Source: Rhineura floridana (Eukaryota > Chordata > Lepidosauria > Squamata > Rhineuridae). From it: a DNA stretch of 64,000 nucleotides. Shown in pieces: positions 52,167 to 63,166 of this stretch (positions are counted from its first letter, which is position 1; each line of letters begins with the position of its first letter). The notes under the pieces are model-generated. The model was not told the DNA's origin and ran no database searches. It was given only the letters and a program-made list of their open reading frames with translations. Location: assembly GCF_030035675.1 (NCBI RefSeq), contig NC_084482.1, forward strand, positions 223,058,943-223,122,942, given 5' to 3'. The translations under genes were made by a program, and so were the position numbers.

Positions 52167-54249
52167 AAAGTATATAGAGCTGTCCACTTTGATGAAGGAA
52201 AGGGTGCACACCAACCAGAAGGGGAGCCACACCAAATAGATGACCGTGAAATGGAAGAAGAAACTGAGCTATTCTTCCGCAACAGAAGGGATCACAGTAA
52301 TACACCAGCAGAGGAAGGCGTGGAGTCTGAGACAGAAGAGGCAGATGCTCTGAATGCACCAGCAAAGGTGTACCACCAGAAAGACTTGCTTACCTCGTAA
52401 GGGATGAACTTCCAGAGCCAGAGACCTGGAAAGAGATTAAAGCCTTACCCATAGCTGAGGCTGAGAGGTGAAGGCAGGCAGCCAAGGAAGAGCTGGAAGG
52501 CCTACACAAGTGTAAAACTTGGTCACTGACCAAGCTTCCTCAAGGAAGAAAAGCTGTAGGCTGCAAGTGGATATTCAAGAAAAAGCCAGATGCTGAAGGA
52601 AATGCTGAGAGATACAAGACAAGACTAGTAGCCAAAGGATACTCACAAAAGTATGGACAAGACTACTATCAAACATTTGCTCCTGTGGTCAAACACACAA
52701 CCATCAGAACTCTCCTACATGTTCTTCTAACAAGAAAATGCAGGTGGAGCATATGGATATATAAAGAGCATTCTTGCATGGAGAAATAGAAGAGGAAATC
52801 TACATGTAACAACCATCAGGGTTTGAAGTTCCAGGAAAAGAAACCCTGGTGTGTAAACTTCAAAAATCCATCTATGGACTTAAACAGGCTGCCAGAGCCT
52901 GGAATGAGAAACTGAGCAAAATGCTCTTGAAAGAAGGCTTTGTACAAGTCATAGCAGAGCCATGCCTGTACAGCAGATTCAGGAACAACAGATGGCCTTA
53001 CCTACTGATTTACGTGGATGATCTACTGTTGGCTTATCAAGACCCACTGGACGAGCAACAGCTACTGAATCATCTCAACAAGGTGGTTGAAGTGAAGTGC
53101 CTAGGTGATGTCACTCACTACCTCAGAATACAAATTGAAAGAGAAGATGATGGATCCTTCTTGCTGAGTCAAAGACAAAAGATCCAAGACTTTCTCGAGA
53201 CTGAAGGATGCACATCCAGCACCTACTCCAATGGAAGTAGGATGCCTGAAACCAGACCACAACAAACAACCATGGGAAGACCATGAGAGTTACAAACAAG
53301 TCATCAGGAAACTTCTGTATATCAGCACTGTTACCAGGCCAGATGTGGCAGCAGCTGTGGGATACCTGTGTATAAAAAACAGCTCACCAACCAAGGACTG
53401 GGAAGCAATCAAGAGAATGGGGAAGTATCTGAAGGGCACTGCAACCATGAAACTGAAGTTAGTGGCTACCTGAGAGATCCTAAACTAGTGGGATATGCAG
53501 ATGCTGATTGGGCTGAAGACACTACAGATCCAAAATCCACCCGTGAAAACATCTTCTACTATGGAGATTCAGTCATCAGCTGGGCAAGTAAGAAACCAGA
53601 GACTGTAGCACTCTCTTCCACAGAAGCAGAGTATGTGTCAGTTTCTGAAGCTAGAAGACAGTTGACATGGCTACTTGAACTGTTCAAAGGTTAAATGCAG
53701 GATAAAAGCCTGCTATTCAGGTAAATACACACACTGGCACACACAGCACAGACTGCTGAGTTACTCTGCATATTTCCATAACAATTTCCATACAATTTAT
53801 TGTTTATTTTGTACCATGCTTTCACTGTTTAAAATACATATGTACAATTTTCTGCCATTTGCCAGTTATTATTAAATTCTTGATTCCACTTTCTTTCTTT
53901 TTGGTGTCGTTCTTGCTCATTGATCATGGGAGGAACAGTTTAAGAAATCATGTAGGTTCATCAGGCATCTTGCTCATTGATCACAAGGCAAACAGTTTGA
54001 AATAGGAAAAGAAATGCATTGTGGGCAGTACATGCTCAGCCCTCTCCCTCCTCCCCACTTTGTAACCCAGAGATTGCTTCCTCAATGCCATTTCTTTCAA
54101 CTCACTTCCTGGAATTAATAAAGGCAATGAAAGATGCAGAAGCCATGAAAGGAATCACATCTTTAGAATCTTCACAGAAAGTGTCTCTGAGTGATTTTTT
54201 GCCCTGTTTCTCTTCTGCAAAATAATTTCTTCTCCTTTGGAGTTCCTAC

Positions 54250-54376
54250 CTTCCTGAGTGGAGATGGTCCCTTCTGCACACGGATCACAAGCGTAGCAGC
54301 AAACTGGCTCTCCTTCTTGAACCATCTTGGCATATCCAGGGTGACAGCTTTTGGTACACCTGGAGCGAGGCACGGT
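54250..54376 (-). CDS. vomeronasal type-2 receptor, cysteine-rich exon
   Basis: This is the NCD3G (nine-cysteine) segment that couples the Venus-flytrap to the membrane domain. The exon starts after TTAG (54377-54380) and reads [42 protein letters not shown], then a single G before a GTAGG donor. The cysteine spacing C-x3-C, CC-x2-C-x2-C and the terminal TISTQE are family hallmarks. Phases at both ends match the exons at 47268-48175 and 62939-63166. It is open and 127 bp long. Confidence 0.95.
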
Positions 54377-54785
54377 CTAACCATAAAGTGAAGGAGCATC
54401 AAAGGAAAAGGGTTAGAAGTGTTTGTGTCTATGAAGGTCATTCAGAGAGTATGGAAAGGACTCAACAGGATCTGTAGTTCCACCGACCCATGCCCTGATT
54501 TTCAGCGAAGCCCTTTTGATGGAGAACGGCATGGCTGGGAAACCTCTTTAGTGTAATTGCTTGTTTCTTTCAATCTGTGTATCCTACGACCTTTTTATCC
54601 ATAAGTACGCTGAAGGCAGAGGAGAAAGGATACAAAAACAAACCCAAAAACATCCCAGAAGAAGAGTGAAACACATTGATGAAGAGCAACAATTAAACAT
54701 CCTGCCACCTGAAGACTCTCATGTTTTAAATATGAATTTTTTTGTTTTCTGTTCTTCTATACAGTCCCATTCCATTATGTGTGAC

Positions 54786-55845
54786 ACCTAGAATTAGGAG
54801 TGAGCAGTGAAGTGGCCAAGTTTGCTGATGACACTAAATTGTTCAGGGTTGTTAAAACAAAAAGGGATTGCGAAGAGCTCCAAAAAGACCTCTCCAAACT
54901 GAGTGAATGGGCGGAAAAATGGCAAATGCAATTCAATATAAACAAGTGTAAAATTATGCATATTGGAGCAAAAAATCTTAATTTCACATATACGCTCATG
55001 GGGTCTGAACTGGCGGTGACCGACCAGGAGAGAGACCTCGGGGTTGTAGTGGACAGCACGATGAAAATGTCGACCCAGTGTGCGGCAGCTGTGCAAAAGG
55101 CAAATTCCATGCTAGCGATAATTAGGAAAGGTATTGAAAATAAAACAGCCGATATCATAATGCCGTTGTATAAATCTATGGTGCGGCCGCATTTGGAATA
55201 CTGTGTACAGTTCTGGTCGCCTCATCTCAAAAAGGATATTATAGAGTTGGAAAAGGTTCAGAAGAGGGCAACCAGAATGATCAAGGGGATGGAGCGACTC
55301 CCTTACGAGGAAAGGTTGCAGCATTTGGGGCTTTTTAGTTTAGAGAAAAGGCGGGTCAGAGGAGACATGATAGAAGTGTATAAAATTATGCATGGCATTG
55401 AGAAAGTGGATAGAGAAAAGTTCTTCTCCCTCTCTCATAATACTAGAACTCGTGGACATTCAAAGAAGCTGAATGTTGGAAGATTCAGGACAGACAAAAG
55501 GAAGTACTTCTTTACTCAGCGCATAGTTAAACTATGGAATTTTCTCCCACAAGATGCAGTAATGGCCACCAGCTTGGATGGCTTTAAAAGAAGATTAGAC
55601 CAATTCATGGAGGACAGGGCTATCAATGGCTACTAGCCATGATGGCTGTGCTGTGCCACCCTAGTCAGAGGCAGCATGCTTCTGAAAACCAGTTGCCGGA
55701 AGCCTCAGGAGGGGAGAGTGTTCTTGCACCCGGGTCCTGCTTGCGGGCTTCCCCCAGGCACCTGGTTGGCCACTGTGAGAACAGGATGCTGGACTAGATG
55801 GGCCACTGGCCTGATCCAGCAGGCTCTTCTTATGTTCTTATGTAC
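54786..55845 (+). mobile_element. CR1-clade LINE 3' part, intact reading frame
   Basis: A 278-residue frame (54800-55636) gives the RT end and thumb ([60 protein letters not shown]) and the C-terminus. The 3' UTR runs to CTTCTTATGTTCTTATGT. Lack of frame damage suggests a recent insertion into V2R intron 4-5, antisense to the receptor. Confidence 0.95.
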
Positions 55846-55922
55846 TCCTGACTATAATTCTCTTTGTTTTTTTTCATTTATTTGAAGAGAATTAAAATGG
55901 ATTCTACCTACAGTTCCTCCGA

Positions 55923-56215
55923 GACCGTCTGTGGCGCAGAGTGGTAAGTGGCGGTAATGCAGCCGAAGCTCTGCTCACGGCCGGAGTTCGATTCCAATGC
56001 AAGGGGGAAGTCGAATCTACGATAAAAGGGATCAAGGTCCACTCAGCCTTCCATCCATCTGTGGTTGGTAAAATGAGTACCCGGCATATGCTGGGGGGTA
56101 AAGAAAGGCTGGGGAAGGAACTTGCAATCCAACCCCATATATACGGTCTGCCTAGTAAATGTCTCAAGATGTCACCCTAAGAGTCGGAAATGACTTGCAC
56201 TACAAGTGCGAGAAC
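55923..56215 (+). mobile_element. tRNA-derived SINE (third family)
   Basis: The head GTCTGTGGCGCAGAGTGGTA has an A box (TGGCGCAGAGTGG) and GGAGTTCGATTCC is a B box, spaced as in a tRNA with a long variable arm. The body has CCATCTGTGGTTGGTAAAAT, GAGTACCCGGC and GGGGGGTAAAG, and the tail has GAGTCGGAAATGACTTGCAC. A short BovB 3' end (GACTTGAAGGCACATAACAT) follows at about 56575-56612. Confidence 0.82.
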
Positions 56216-57164
56216 ACAGTTCCTGAGCCTGGAAAGCTTTGCAAACAAATGCTTGAAGAGGAAAGGGAAGATCAAAAACCACCCCTGGAAGACCCAGTCA
56301 TGGATGAGCAAACCCAGCCCTCTGGTCATGAGAACCAGGTGGCCGTCTTTACAACTGATGACTTTTAAATGTACACCAAATCCTTTCACAGCAAGGACTG
56401 GTGCTCCTAGCTGTGGGACAAGTTCTTGGGGATGCCCTGTTGTGTATAGAATTCCTTCCCTAAAATTTGTCGCCTAATCTGATGTACGGTTCTCACAATG
56501 TTTTTTGAAATATTAAAAAGTTTATAGATGCTTTAAATAAATATATATTTTTTAAAAAAACAATCTGAGTGCTGGCAGGGAAGTTGTAATTGACTTGAAG
56601 GCACATAACATACACACAAAACCTTTTGTTTTTAAGATGTTTTGAAGTGTTTCTGGTGTTTTTGTTTGCCACCTTGGGCTCCTTCTGGGAGAACAAGCAG
56701 GATATAAATTGAATAAATAAAAGAAAATAATTTAAGTCTGGTTTCTCAGGTCATAGTCCCACATTTTAACCACACACAACATTGGCTCTCTGTATAATTA
56801 CAAGTGCTATAATCCTCTAGGGTATTTCTGTTTGCAAACATCAGGGCAGGGGACACAGGAAGGACTGGGGGCTTAGTTAAGAAAGGGGGTAGGTATGTTG
56901 AGAATGTATTGGCATAGGATGAGTAATTTATGACTTTTGCCATTAGTTGCCATTAGGGATGGGTGAGAATAATGATTCAGTTTGCATTTCAAGCAGATTT
57001 TATCAAATTCGCAATTTTGGAAACAATATGAGGACTGAAACACAGCCATCCTTTGAAATTCACATTTATTAGAATTTTGGGATGCATTTACAAAAATGCA
57101 GATATTAGGGGAAAGTGTGCATAAAAATGCATACATGCGTGAAAATAACATGCAAAAACCCCTC

Positions 57165-59149
57165 TAGGATGCACACCTTAACGTGGTGAGGGGGTTTGAG
57201 AGTGTTGAAGAAGCTAAGAGTAATGCCATCGGGAGTCTAGACAAAGAGGCCAAACTCCTAGCAGGGGCACCCAAGGTGGAATGTTCAAAGCTGAGACACC
57301 AGACTAAGATGCATCCAAACTCACAGGAAGGTGATGGTAAACCACCTCTGAAAATCTCTTACCACGAAAACCCTATGAACAGAGTATCCAAACTGCAACA
57401 CGAGATAGTGCTGGAAGATGAGACCCCCAGGTCAGAAGGCACTCACCGAGCTACTGGGGAAGAACAAAGGACAAGTACAAGTAGCGCTGTGACTAATGAC
57501 ACAGCTGGGTCAAAGCCGAAAGGAAGCCCAGAGGCTGATGTGCATAGATGCAAAAGGAGAGTCCGGAGTTGTATGACAGACACAATAGGAACATGGAATG
57601 TGAGAAGCATGAACCAGGGAAAGTTAGAAATTGTCAAGCAAGAAATGGAGTGTATCAACATGACAATACTTGGCGTGAGTGAATTAAAATGGATGGGAAT
57701 GGGATATTTTCAATCAGGCAACTACAAAATATTTTATGCACGCAATGAGAAATTAAGAAGAAATGGAGTTGCTTAAATAGTGAGAAGTGATGTAGCAAAA
57801 GCAATTAGGAGCTACAACGCAAGGTCTGAGCAAATGATATCAATGAGATTAAGTACAGGAAGAAATTGATCCCACACCAAAACAAGATGTACTGATAATC
57901 ATGGGGGACTGAAATGCAAAAGTAGGGAAGAGAGAAGAACTAGGAATTGTGGGGAAATGGGGCTTAGGAGACAGAAATGAAGCCGGAGACTTACTGAATT
58001 CTGTGAAGCCAATAATTTGTTTCTTGCAAACACATTTTTTGAGCAACTGAAAAGATGACTGTACACATGGACATCACCAAATGGTCAATATAGGAATCAA
58101 ATTGATTATATAATTGGTAGCAGAAGATGGAGAAGTTCCATGCTTTCTGAGGAAACTAGACCAGGAGCAGACTGCGGTACAGATCATGAACTGGTAGTAT
58201 CGGAAATCAGAGTAAAGCTCAAGAAGAGCAACAAAGCAATCATAATGCCAAAATACAATTTAAATAACATCCCAGAAGAATATAAAGATCAAATAAGGAA
58301 CAGATGTGAGGCTTTCAACTTAGTTGACAGAGAACCAGAAGAACCATGGAGTGAAGTTACAGACATTATCAGGGAAGAATGCAAAACAGCAATACCTCTA
58401 GTTAAAAAGAGAGAAAGACCTCAGTGGATGACTGAAGAAACTCTTGAAATAGTTAAAGAGAGAAGGAAAGCAAAAGCAAAAGGAGATAGAAACATGGTCA
58501 GAATCCTAAATGCAACAATACAGCAACTAGTAGGTAGGGACAAAGAGAACTATTACAATAGTTACTTTATAGAAACAGAAGAGGACAACAGAAAGGGAAG
58601 AACAACAGCCCTGTTCCAAAAGATTAGAGAAATGAAAGGGAAATTTAAACGAAGAGTAGGGATGTTGAATAATCAACAGGGGAACACACTGACTGACCGA
58701 GATGAAATAAAAGGAAGATGGAAGCAATATACTGAAGAACTCTATAAAAGAGATGCAACTTTGACAGATTCATTCATGGAGGAACTGTATGATGAAGAAC
58801 CAGAAATTTTAGAATGTGAGGTGAAAGCTGCTCTTAAAATATTTGGAACAAATCACCAGGAACAGATGGCATACCAATAGAGTTTCTACAAACTACTCAG
58901 ACTGAATCTGTACACATTTTGACAAAAATATATCCAGAAATATGGAACCCTAAACAGTGGCCCACAGACTGGAAGCGATCAATATACATCTCAATTCCAA
59001 AGGGGATCCCAGAGAATGCAGTGATTATTGAACTATTGCCTTAATATCCCATGCAAGTAAAGTAATGCTCTTACCATATATGGAGCGAAAAATGCCAGAC
59101 ATCCAAGGTGGATTTAGAAAGGGAAGACGCACCAGACATCATATTGCAA
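57165..59149 (+). mobile_element. BovB LINE, 5' end to RT start
   Basis: It includes the BovB 5' leader (GGATGCACACCTTAACGTGG). A frame at 57183-57776 contains GTWNVRSMNQGKLEIVKQEM, the endonuclease start. 58140-58880 encodes the endonuclease end and linker (DCGTDHELVVSEIRVKLKKS, WMTEETLEIVKERRKAKAKG). The endonuclease middle is frame-broken. It reaches GGFRKGRRTRHHIAN and is then cut by a CR1 segment at 59150. Confidence 0.92.
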
Positions 59150-59715
59150 ACTCCGTTTGGCAGTGTCATTTGTTCCCACATGGATGAGGAGAAAGGGATA
59201 CCTGTCAGTGGGTTTGATGAGTGATGGCAACCCATCCTTCACATCTCTAATTCTTCCTCCTGGTAGACAGCATACCTGGCGAGTCCACGGATCTTCTTGG
59301 CATACTTGGATTTCGATCCCACGCAGTAGAGTCTCCCACTACTAGTACTCTTCTCTTCTTGTTATGGGGTGTGGTTTCATTGTCCCTGATTGATTGAGCT
59401 TCAGCCTCTTGCTCGTTGTTGCATGGGGTCTCCTGTACTTCTTCCACCACAGGACATCCTCCAGTCTCCTCCTCGAGTGGTTGAAAGCTCCACTGGTAAA
59501 GGGTGTCTTCTAGCTCTTCTGCTCCTAACTGTCACCCTTTCCCACGGAGTTTCCTCCACTTCATTATTCCTCTCCAAAGTAGTCACCTCTTCTAACACAT
59601 GCTGTTGCTCCTCCACCTCCACATCTCTTTGCTGTTGTTGTTCCAGTGTTCTGTCTAAGAACTCTTCATCTTCTCTTATAGTCTTCAGTGTCAAGAATTC
59701 TAAGGGGAATTTAGA
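59150..59715 (-). mobile_element. CR1 ORF1 segment, inverted inside BovB
   Basis: The reverse complement of 24125-24691 with only a few differences: the 62-residue antisense frame 59157-59345 is identical to 24685-24497, and the sense 67-residue frame differs at one residue. It carries the esterase motif region (RRVLVVGDS, HVGTNDTA). It is not a normal LINE insertion: there is no 3' end, and the BovB sequence is duplicated across it. Confidence 0.93.
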
Positions 59716-61362
59716 CCAAGAGTAGGGATGTTGAATAATCAACAGGGGAACACACTGACTGACCAAGATAAAAGAAAGAAAAATGGAAGCAATGCACTGA
59801 AGAACTCTATAAAAGAGATGCCAGGATGACAGATTCATTTATGGAGGAACCATATGATGAAGAACCAGAAATTTTAGAATGTGAGGTGAAAGCTGCTCTT
59901 AAAATACTTGGAAGAAACAAATCACCAGGAATAGATGGCATACTAATAGAGTTGCTACAAGCTACTGAGACTGAATCTGTCCAAATTTTGACAAAAATCT
60001 GTCAAGAAATGTGGAAAACTAAACAATGGCCTACAGACCAGAAGTGTTCAAGATACACCCCAATTTCAAAGAAAGGGGATCCTAGGGAATGCAGTAGTCA
60101 TTGAACTATTACCTTAATATGCCATGCAAGTAAAGTAAAGGCTCTTACCATATATGGAGTGAGAAGTGCCAGATGTCCAAGCTGGTTTTAGAAAAGGAAG
60201 CGGTACCAGAGATTGCATTGCAAACATAAGTAGGATAATGGAACAGAGCAAGGAATTTCAGAAGAAAATCACCCTGTGCTTTATAGATTGCAGCAAAGCC
60301 TTTGACTGTGTAGATCATGAAAATCTATGGAATGCTTTAAAAGAAATGGGGGTGCCACAGCATCTGATTGTCCTGATGCGCAACCTATACTCTGGACAAG
60401 AGGCTCCTGTAAGGACAGAATATGGAGAAACCGATTGGTTCCCCATCGGAAAGGGTGTGGCGGGGTGTATTTTATCACCCTATTTGTTTAATCTGTATGC
60501 AAAACATATCATACGGAAAGCGGGATTGGAGCAAGATGAAGGAGGTGTGAAAATTGGAGGGAGAAATATCAATAATTGAAGATATACAGATGATACCATA
60601 CTACTAGCAGAAACCAGTAATGATTTGAAACGAATGCTGATGAAAGTTAAAGAGGAAAGCACAAAACCAGGACTACAGCTGAACATCAAAAAGACTAAAG
60701 TAATGTCAACAGAAGATTTATGTAAATTTAAAGTTGACAATGAGGACATTGAACTTGTCAAGGATTATCAATACCTCGGCACAGTCATTGACCAAAATGG
60801 AGACAACAGTCAAGAAATCAGAAGAAGTCTAGGACTGGGGAGGGCAGCTGTGAGAGAACTAGAAGAGGTCCTCAAATGCAAAGATGTAACACTCAACACT
60901 AAAGTCAGGATCATTCTCAGACCATGGTATTCCCGATCTCTATGTATGGATGTGAAAGTTGGACAGTGAAAAAAGCAGATAAGAGAAAAATCAACTCCTT
61001 TGAAATGCAGTGTTGGAGGAGAGCTTTGCGGATACCATGGACTGCGAAAAAGACAAATAATTGGGTGTTAGAACAAATTAAACCAGAACTGTCACTAGAA
61101 GCTAAAATGATGAAACTGAGGCTATCCTACTTTGGACACATAATGAGAAGACATGATTCACTAGAAAAGACAATAATGCTGGGAAAGACAGAAGGAAGTA
61201 GAAAAAGAGGAAGGCCAAACAAGAGATGGATTGATTCCATAAAGGAAAGCCACAGACCTGAACTTACAAGATCTGAACAGGGTGGTTCACGACAGATTCT
61301 GTTGGAGGTCTCTGATTCATAGGGTCGCCATAACTCATAGCCAACTTGAAGGAACATAACAG
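59716..61362 (+). mobile_element. BovB LINE, RT to 3' end
   Basis: It restarts upstream of where the first piece stopped (ACCAAGAGTAGGGATGTTGA), so about 500 bp of BovB is present twice. It encodes NKSPGIDGILIELLQATETE, AGFRKGSGTRDCIANISRIM, CFIDCSKAFDCVDHENLWNA, CILSPYLFNLYAKH, GLGRAAVRELEEVLKCKDV and RPNKRWIDSIKES. It ends at CATAACAGCAAC. Frames are broken in several places. 59716-60683 pairs with 23160-24124 in inverse orientation. Confidence 0.93.
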
Positions 61363-61934
61363 CAACATGCAAAAAGACATGAAAGGATGAGAAATGGCTT
61401 GCAAAAATGTGTACCTTTGTCAAGACTGCCTTAAAATGTGTTTATTTGGAAAAATTATCACTCACAGGGTGGAGTATTTTCATGAGGTTTTTTTTTAAAA
61501 AAATCCACAGATCACTGTAGAAATGTAGAGAACTGAATTTAACATTGGCAAAATGAGAAACTTACAGAACCAAAATTCTGTCTTGTGCCTTCAAGACAGA
61601 TCTTTCCATCCTCAATTGTCATGACCCGTAGCATAATATTCATCATGCATCTCACTGAGAGGCACATCTGTGCAATGACAGGTGGATTGATTGTTATCAT
61701 GTACTGTATTTTCGTTCTATTGTAGCAGCTGACTAAAATTTCATGAATCTTCTGGACTACATTTTAGGTGGATTTAAGTGATGAGCCACCACTATGGATG
61801 GAAGCTAAACTTGGCTCCTGTTCAAAAGGAGCAGCACTGCGCATTCAATGCTAAAGCAGCTGACAAGGAGGGCGATAAAGGCAGCACAGCTGGGTGGGGC
61901 TGGAGAGGGACCTTCAGAGCTGCTGGTGCCAATG

Positions 61935-62790
61935 ACTATCATAGAATCATAGAGTTGGAAGGGGCCTTGTAGGCCATCGAGCCAACCCCCTGCTCACAGC
62001 AGGAAATCCACAGCTAGAGCATCTCCCGCAGATAGCGGTCCAGCCTCTGCTTGAAGACATCCAGCGAAGGGGATCCCACCACCTCCCTAGGCAGTCGGTT
62101 CCATTGCCGAACTGCCCTTACTGTCAAGAAGTTCCTTCTAATGTCCAATCTGAATCTACGCTCCTGCAACTTAAAACCGTTAGACCTACCCTCTGGAGCA
62201 GCAGAGAACAAATCTGTACCCTCCTCTATGTGACAGCCCTTCAGGTACTTAAGGAGTGCAATCATGTCACCCCTCAGCCTTCTCTTCACCAGACTGAACA
62301 TGACAAGTTCCTTCAACCTTTCCTCACAAGACTTCTTCTCCATACCGGCAATCATCCTCGTCGCCCTCTTCTGAACCCGCTCTAACTTGTCTATATCTTT
62401 CTTAAAATGAGGCGCCCAGAACTGAACGCAGTATTCCAGATGAGGCCTGACTAATGCAGAATATAGTGGGACTATTACTTCCCTCGACCTGAAGGGCATT
62501 GCCGAACTGCCCTTACTGTCAAGAAGTTCCTTCTAATGTCCAATCTGAATCTACGCTCCTGCAACTTAAAACCATTAGACCTAGTCCTACCCTCTGGGGC
62601 AGCAGAGAACTAATCTGTACCCTCCTCTATGTGACAGCCCTTCAGGTACTTAAAGAGTGCAATCATGTCGCCCCTCAGCCTTCTCTTCACCAGACTGAAC
62701 ATGCCAAGTTCCTTCAACCTTTCCTCATAAGACTTGTTCTCCATACCGGCTATCATCCTCATCACCCTCTTCGCCCTATCCATGGTCACC
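61935..62790 (-). mobile_element. CR1 LINE 3' end with tandem partial duplication
   Basis: The terminal tail TATCATAGAATCATAGAGTT and GGAAGGGGCCTTGTAGGCCA is the classical CR1 end. Frame 62499-62014 gives [25 protein letters not shown]-type residues and [12 protein letters not shown]. 62503-62770 repeats about 270 bp of the same segment (62103-62380) in the same orientation. Nearly identical to 17790-18435. Confidence 0.93.
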
Positions 62791-62938
62791 ACGATTCAAA
62801 AATGGGTGAGGATTGTGCATGGATATAAGAGGCTACTGTATGAGTGAGAAGCCCCCTGGCCTGCCAATTCCAACTCCTGAACTATATTCAATACAACTTG
62901 CTCCCTGGTAAGTGTGCAAAGGGTTGCATGTCCCCTAC

Positions 62939-63166
62939 CTGGTTAAACTGCTTGTGCCACACAATGGCTTCTGGGCTAACAGTGAGCTTGATGTCACTGG
63001 ATGCCTCTCGCTCAATACTCCCAATTTTCACTCTAACACGAGTCTTGTTGGGAAACATCACCCAGTTCTCAATATCAAAGTTGGCCGGCAGCTCCCCGTT
63101 CTCATCTAAATGCAGTCCGCCTATGGAAGCGTTGGAAAACTGGATTTCTCTTAAGAATGGGTGAAG
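62939..63166 (-). CDS. vomeronasal type-2 receptor, ligand-binding-domain exon
   Basis: This is the exon before the cysteine-rich one, the end of the Venus-flytrap (ANF_receptor) domain. The acceptor TCATTCCAG is followed by LHPFLREIQFSNASIGGLHL, DENGELPANFDIENWVMFPN, then VRVKIGSIEREASSDIKLTV and EAIVWHKQFNQ, and a GTAGGG donor. It is 228 bp, open, and phase 0 at both ends. The FDIENWV and IVW motifs are typical of V2Rs. With the exons at 54250 and 47268 it forms one minus-strand gene of at least 16 kb. Exons 1-3 must lie beyond 64000. Confidence 0.95.

Larger units (their letters stand above)
49936..53790 (+). mobile_element. broken Ty1/copia fossil with nested L1
   Basis: It carries LTR remnants at both ends (GCAACTCCTGTTTTGGTCCT near 49949; GCAGGATAAAAGCCTGCTAT near 53697) that match the LTR fossils at 3413 and 5987. 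Internal parts recognised are the integrase C-terminal region (NDKTPFELWDG, before the L1), reverse transcriptase (GCKWIFKKKPDAEG and YVDDLL regions) and RNase H (ADADWAEDT, LSSTEAEY). It is clearly broken, with several breaks and missing parts. It is older than the element at 33923 and belongs to a different copia family. Confidence 0.88.
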
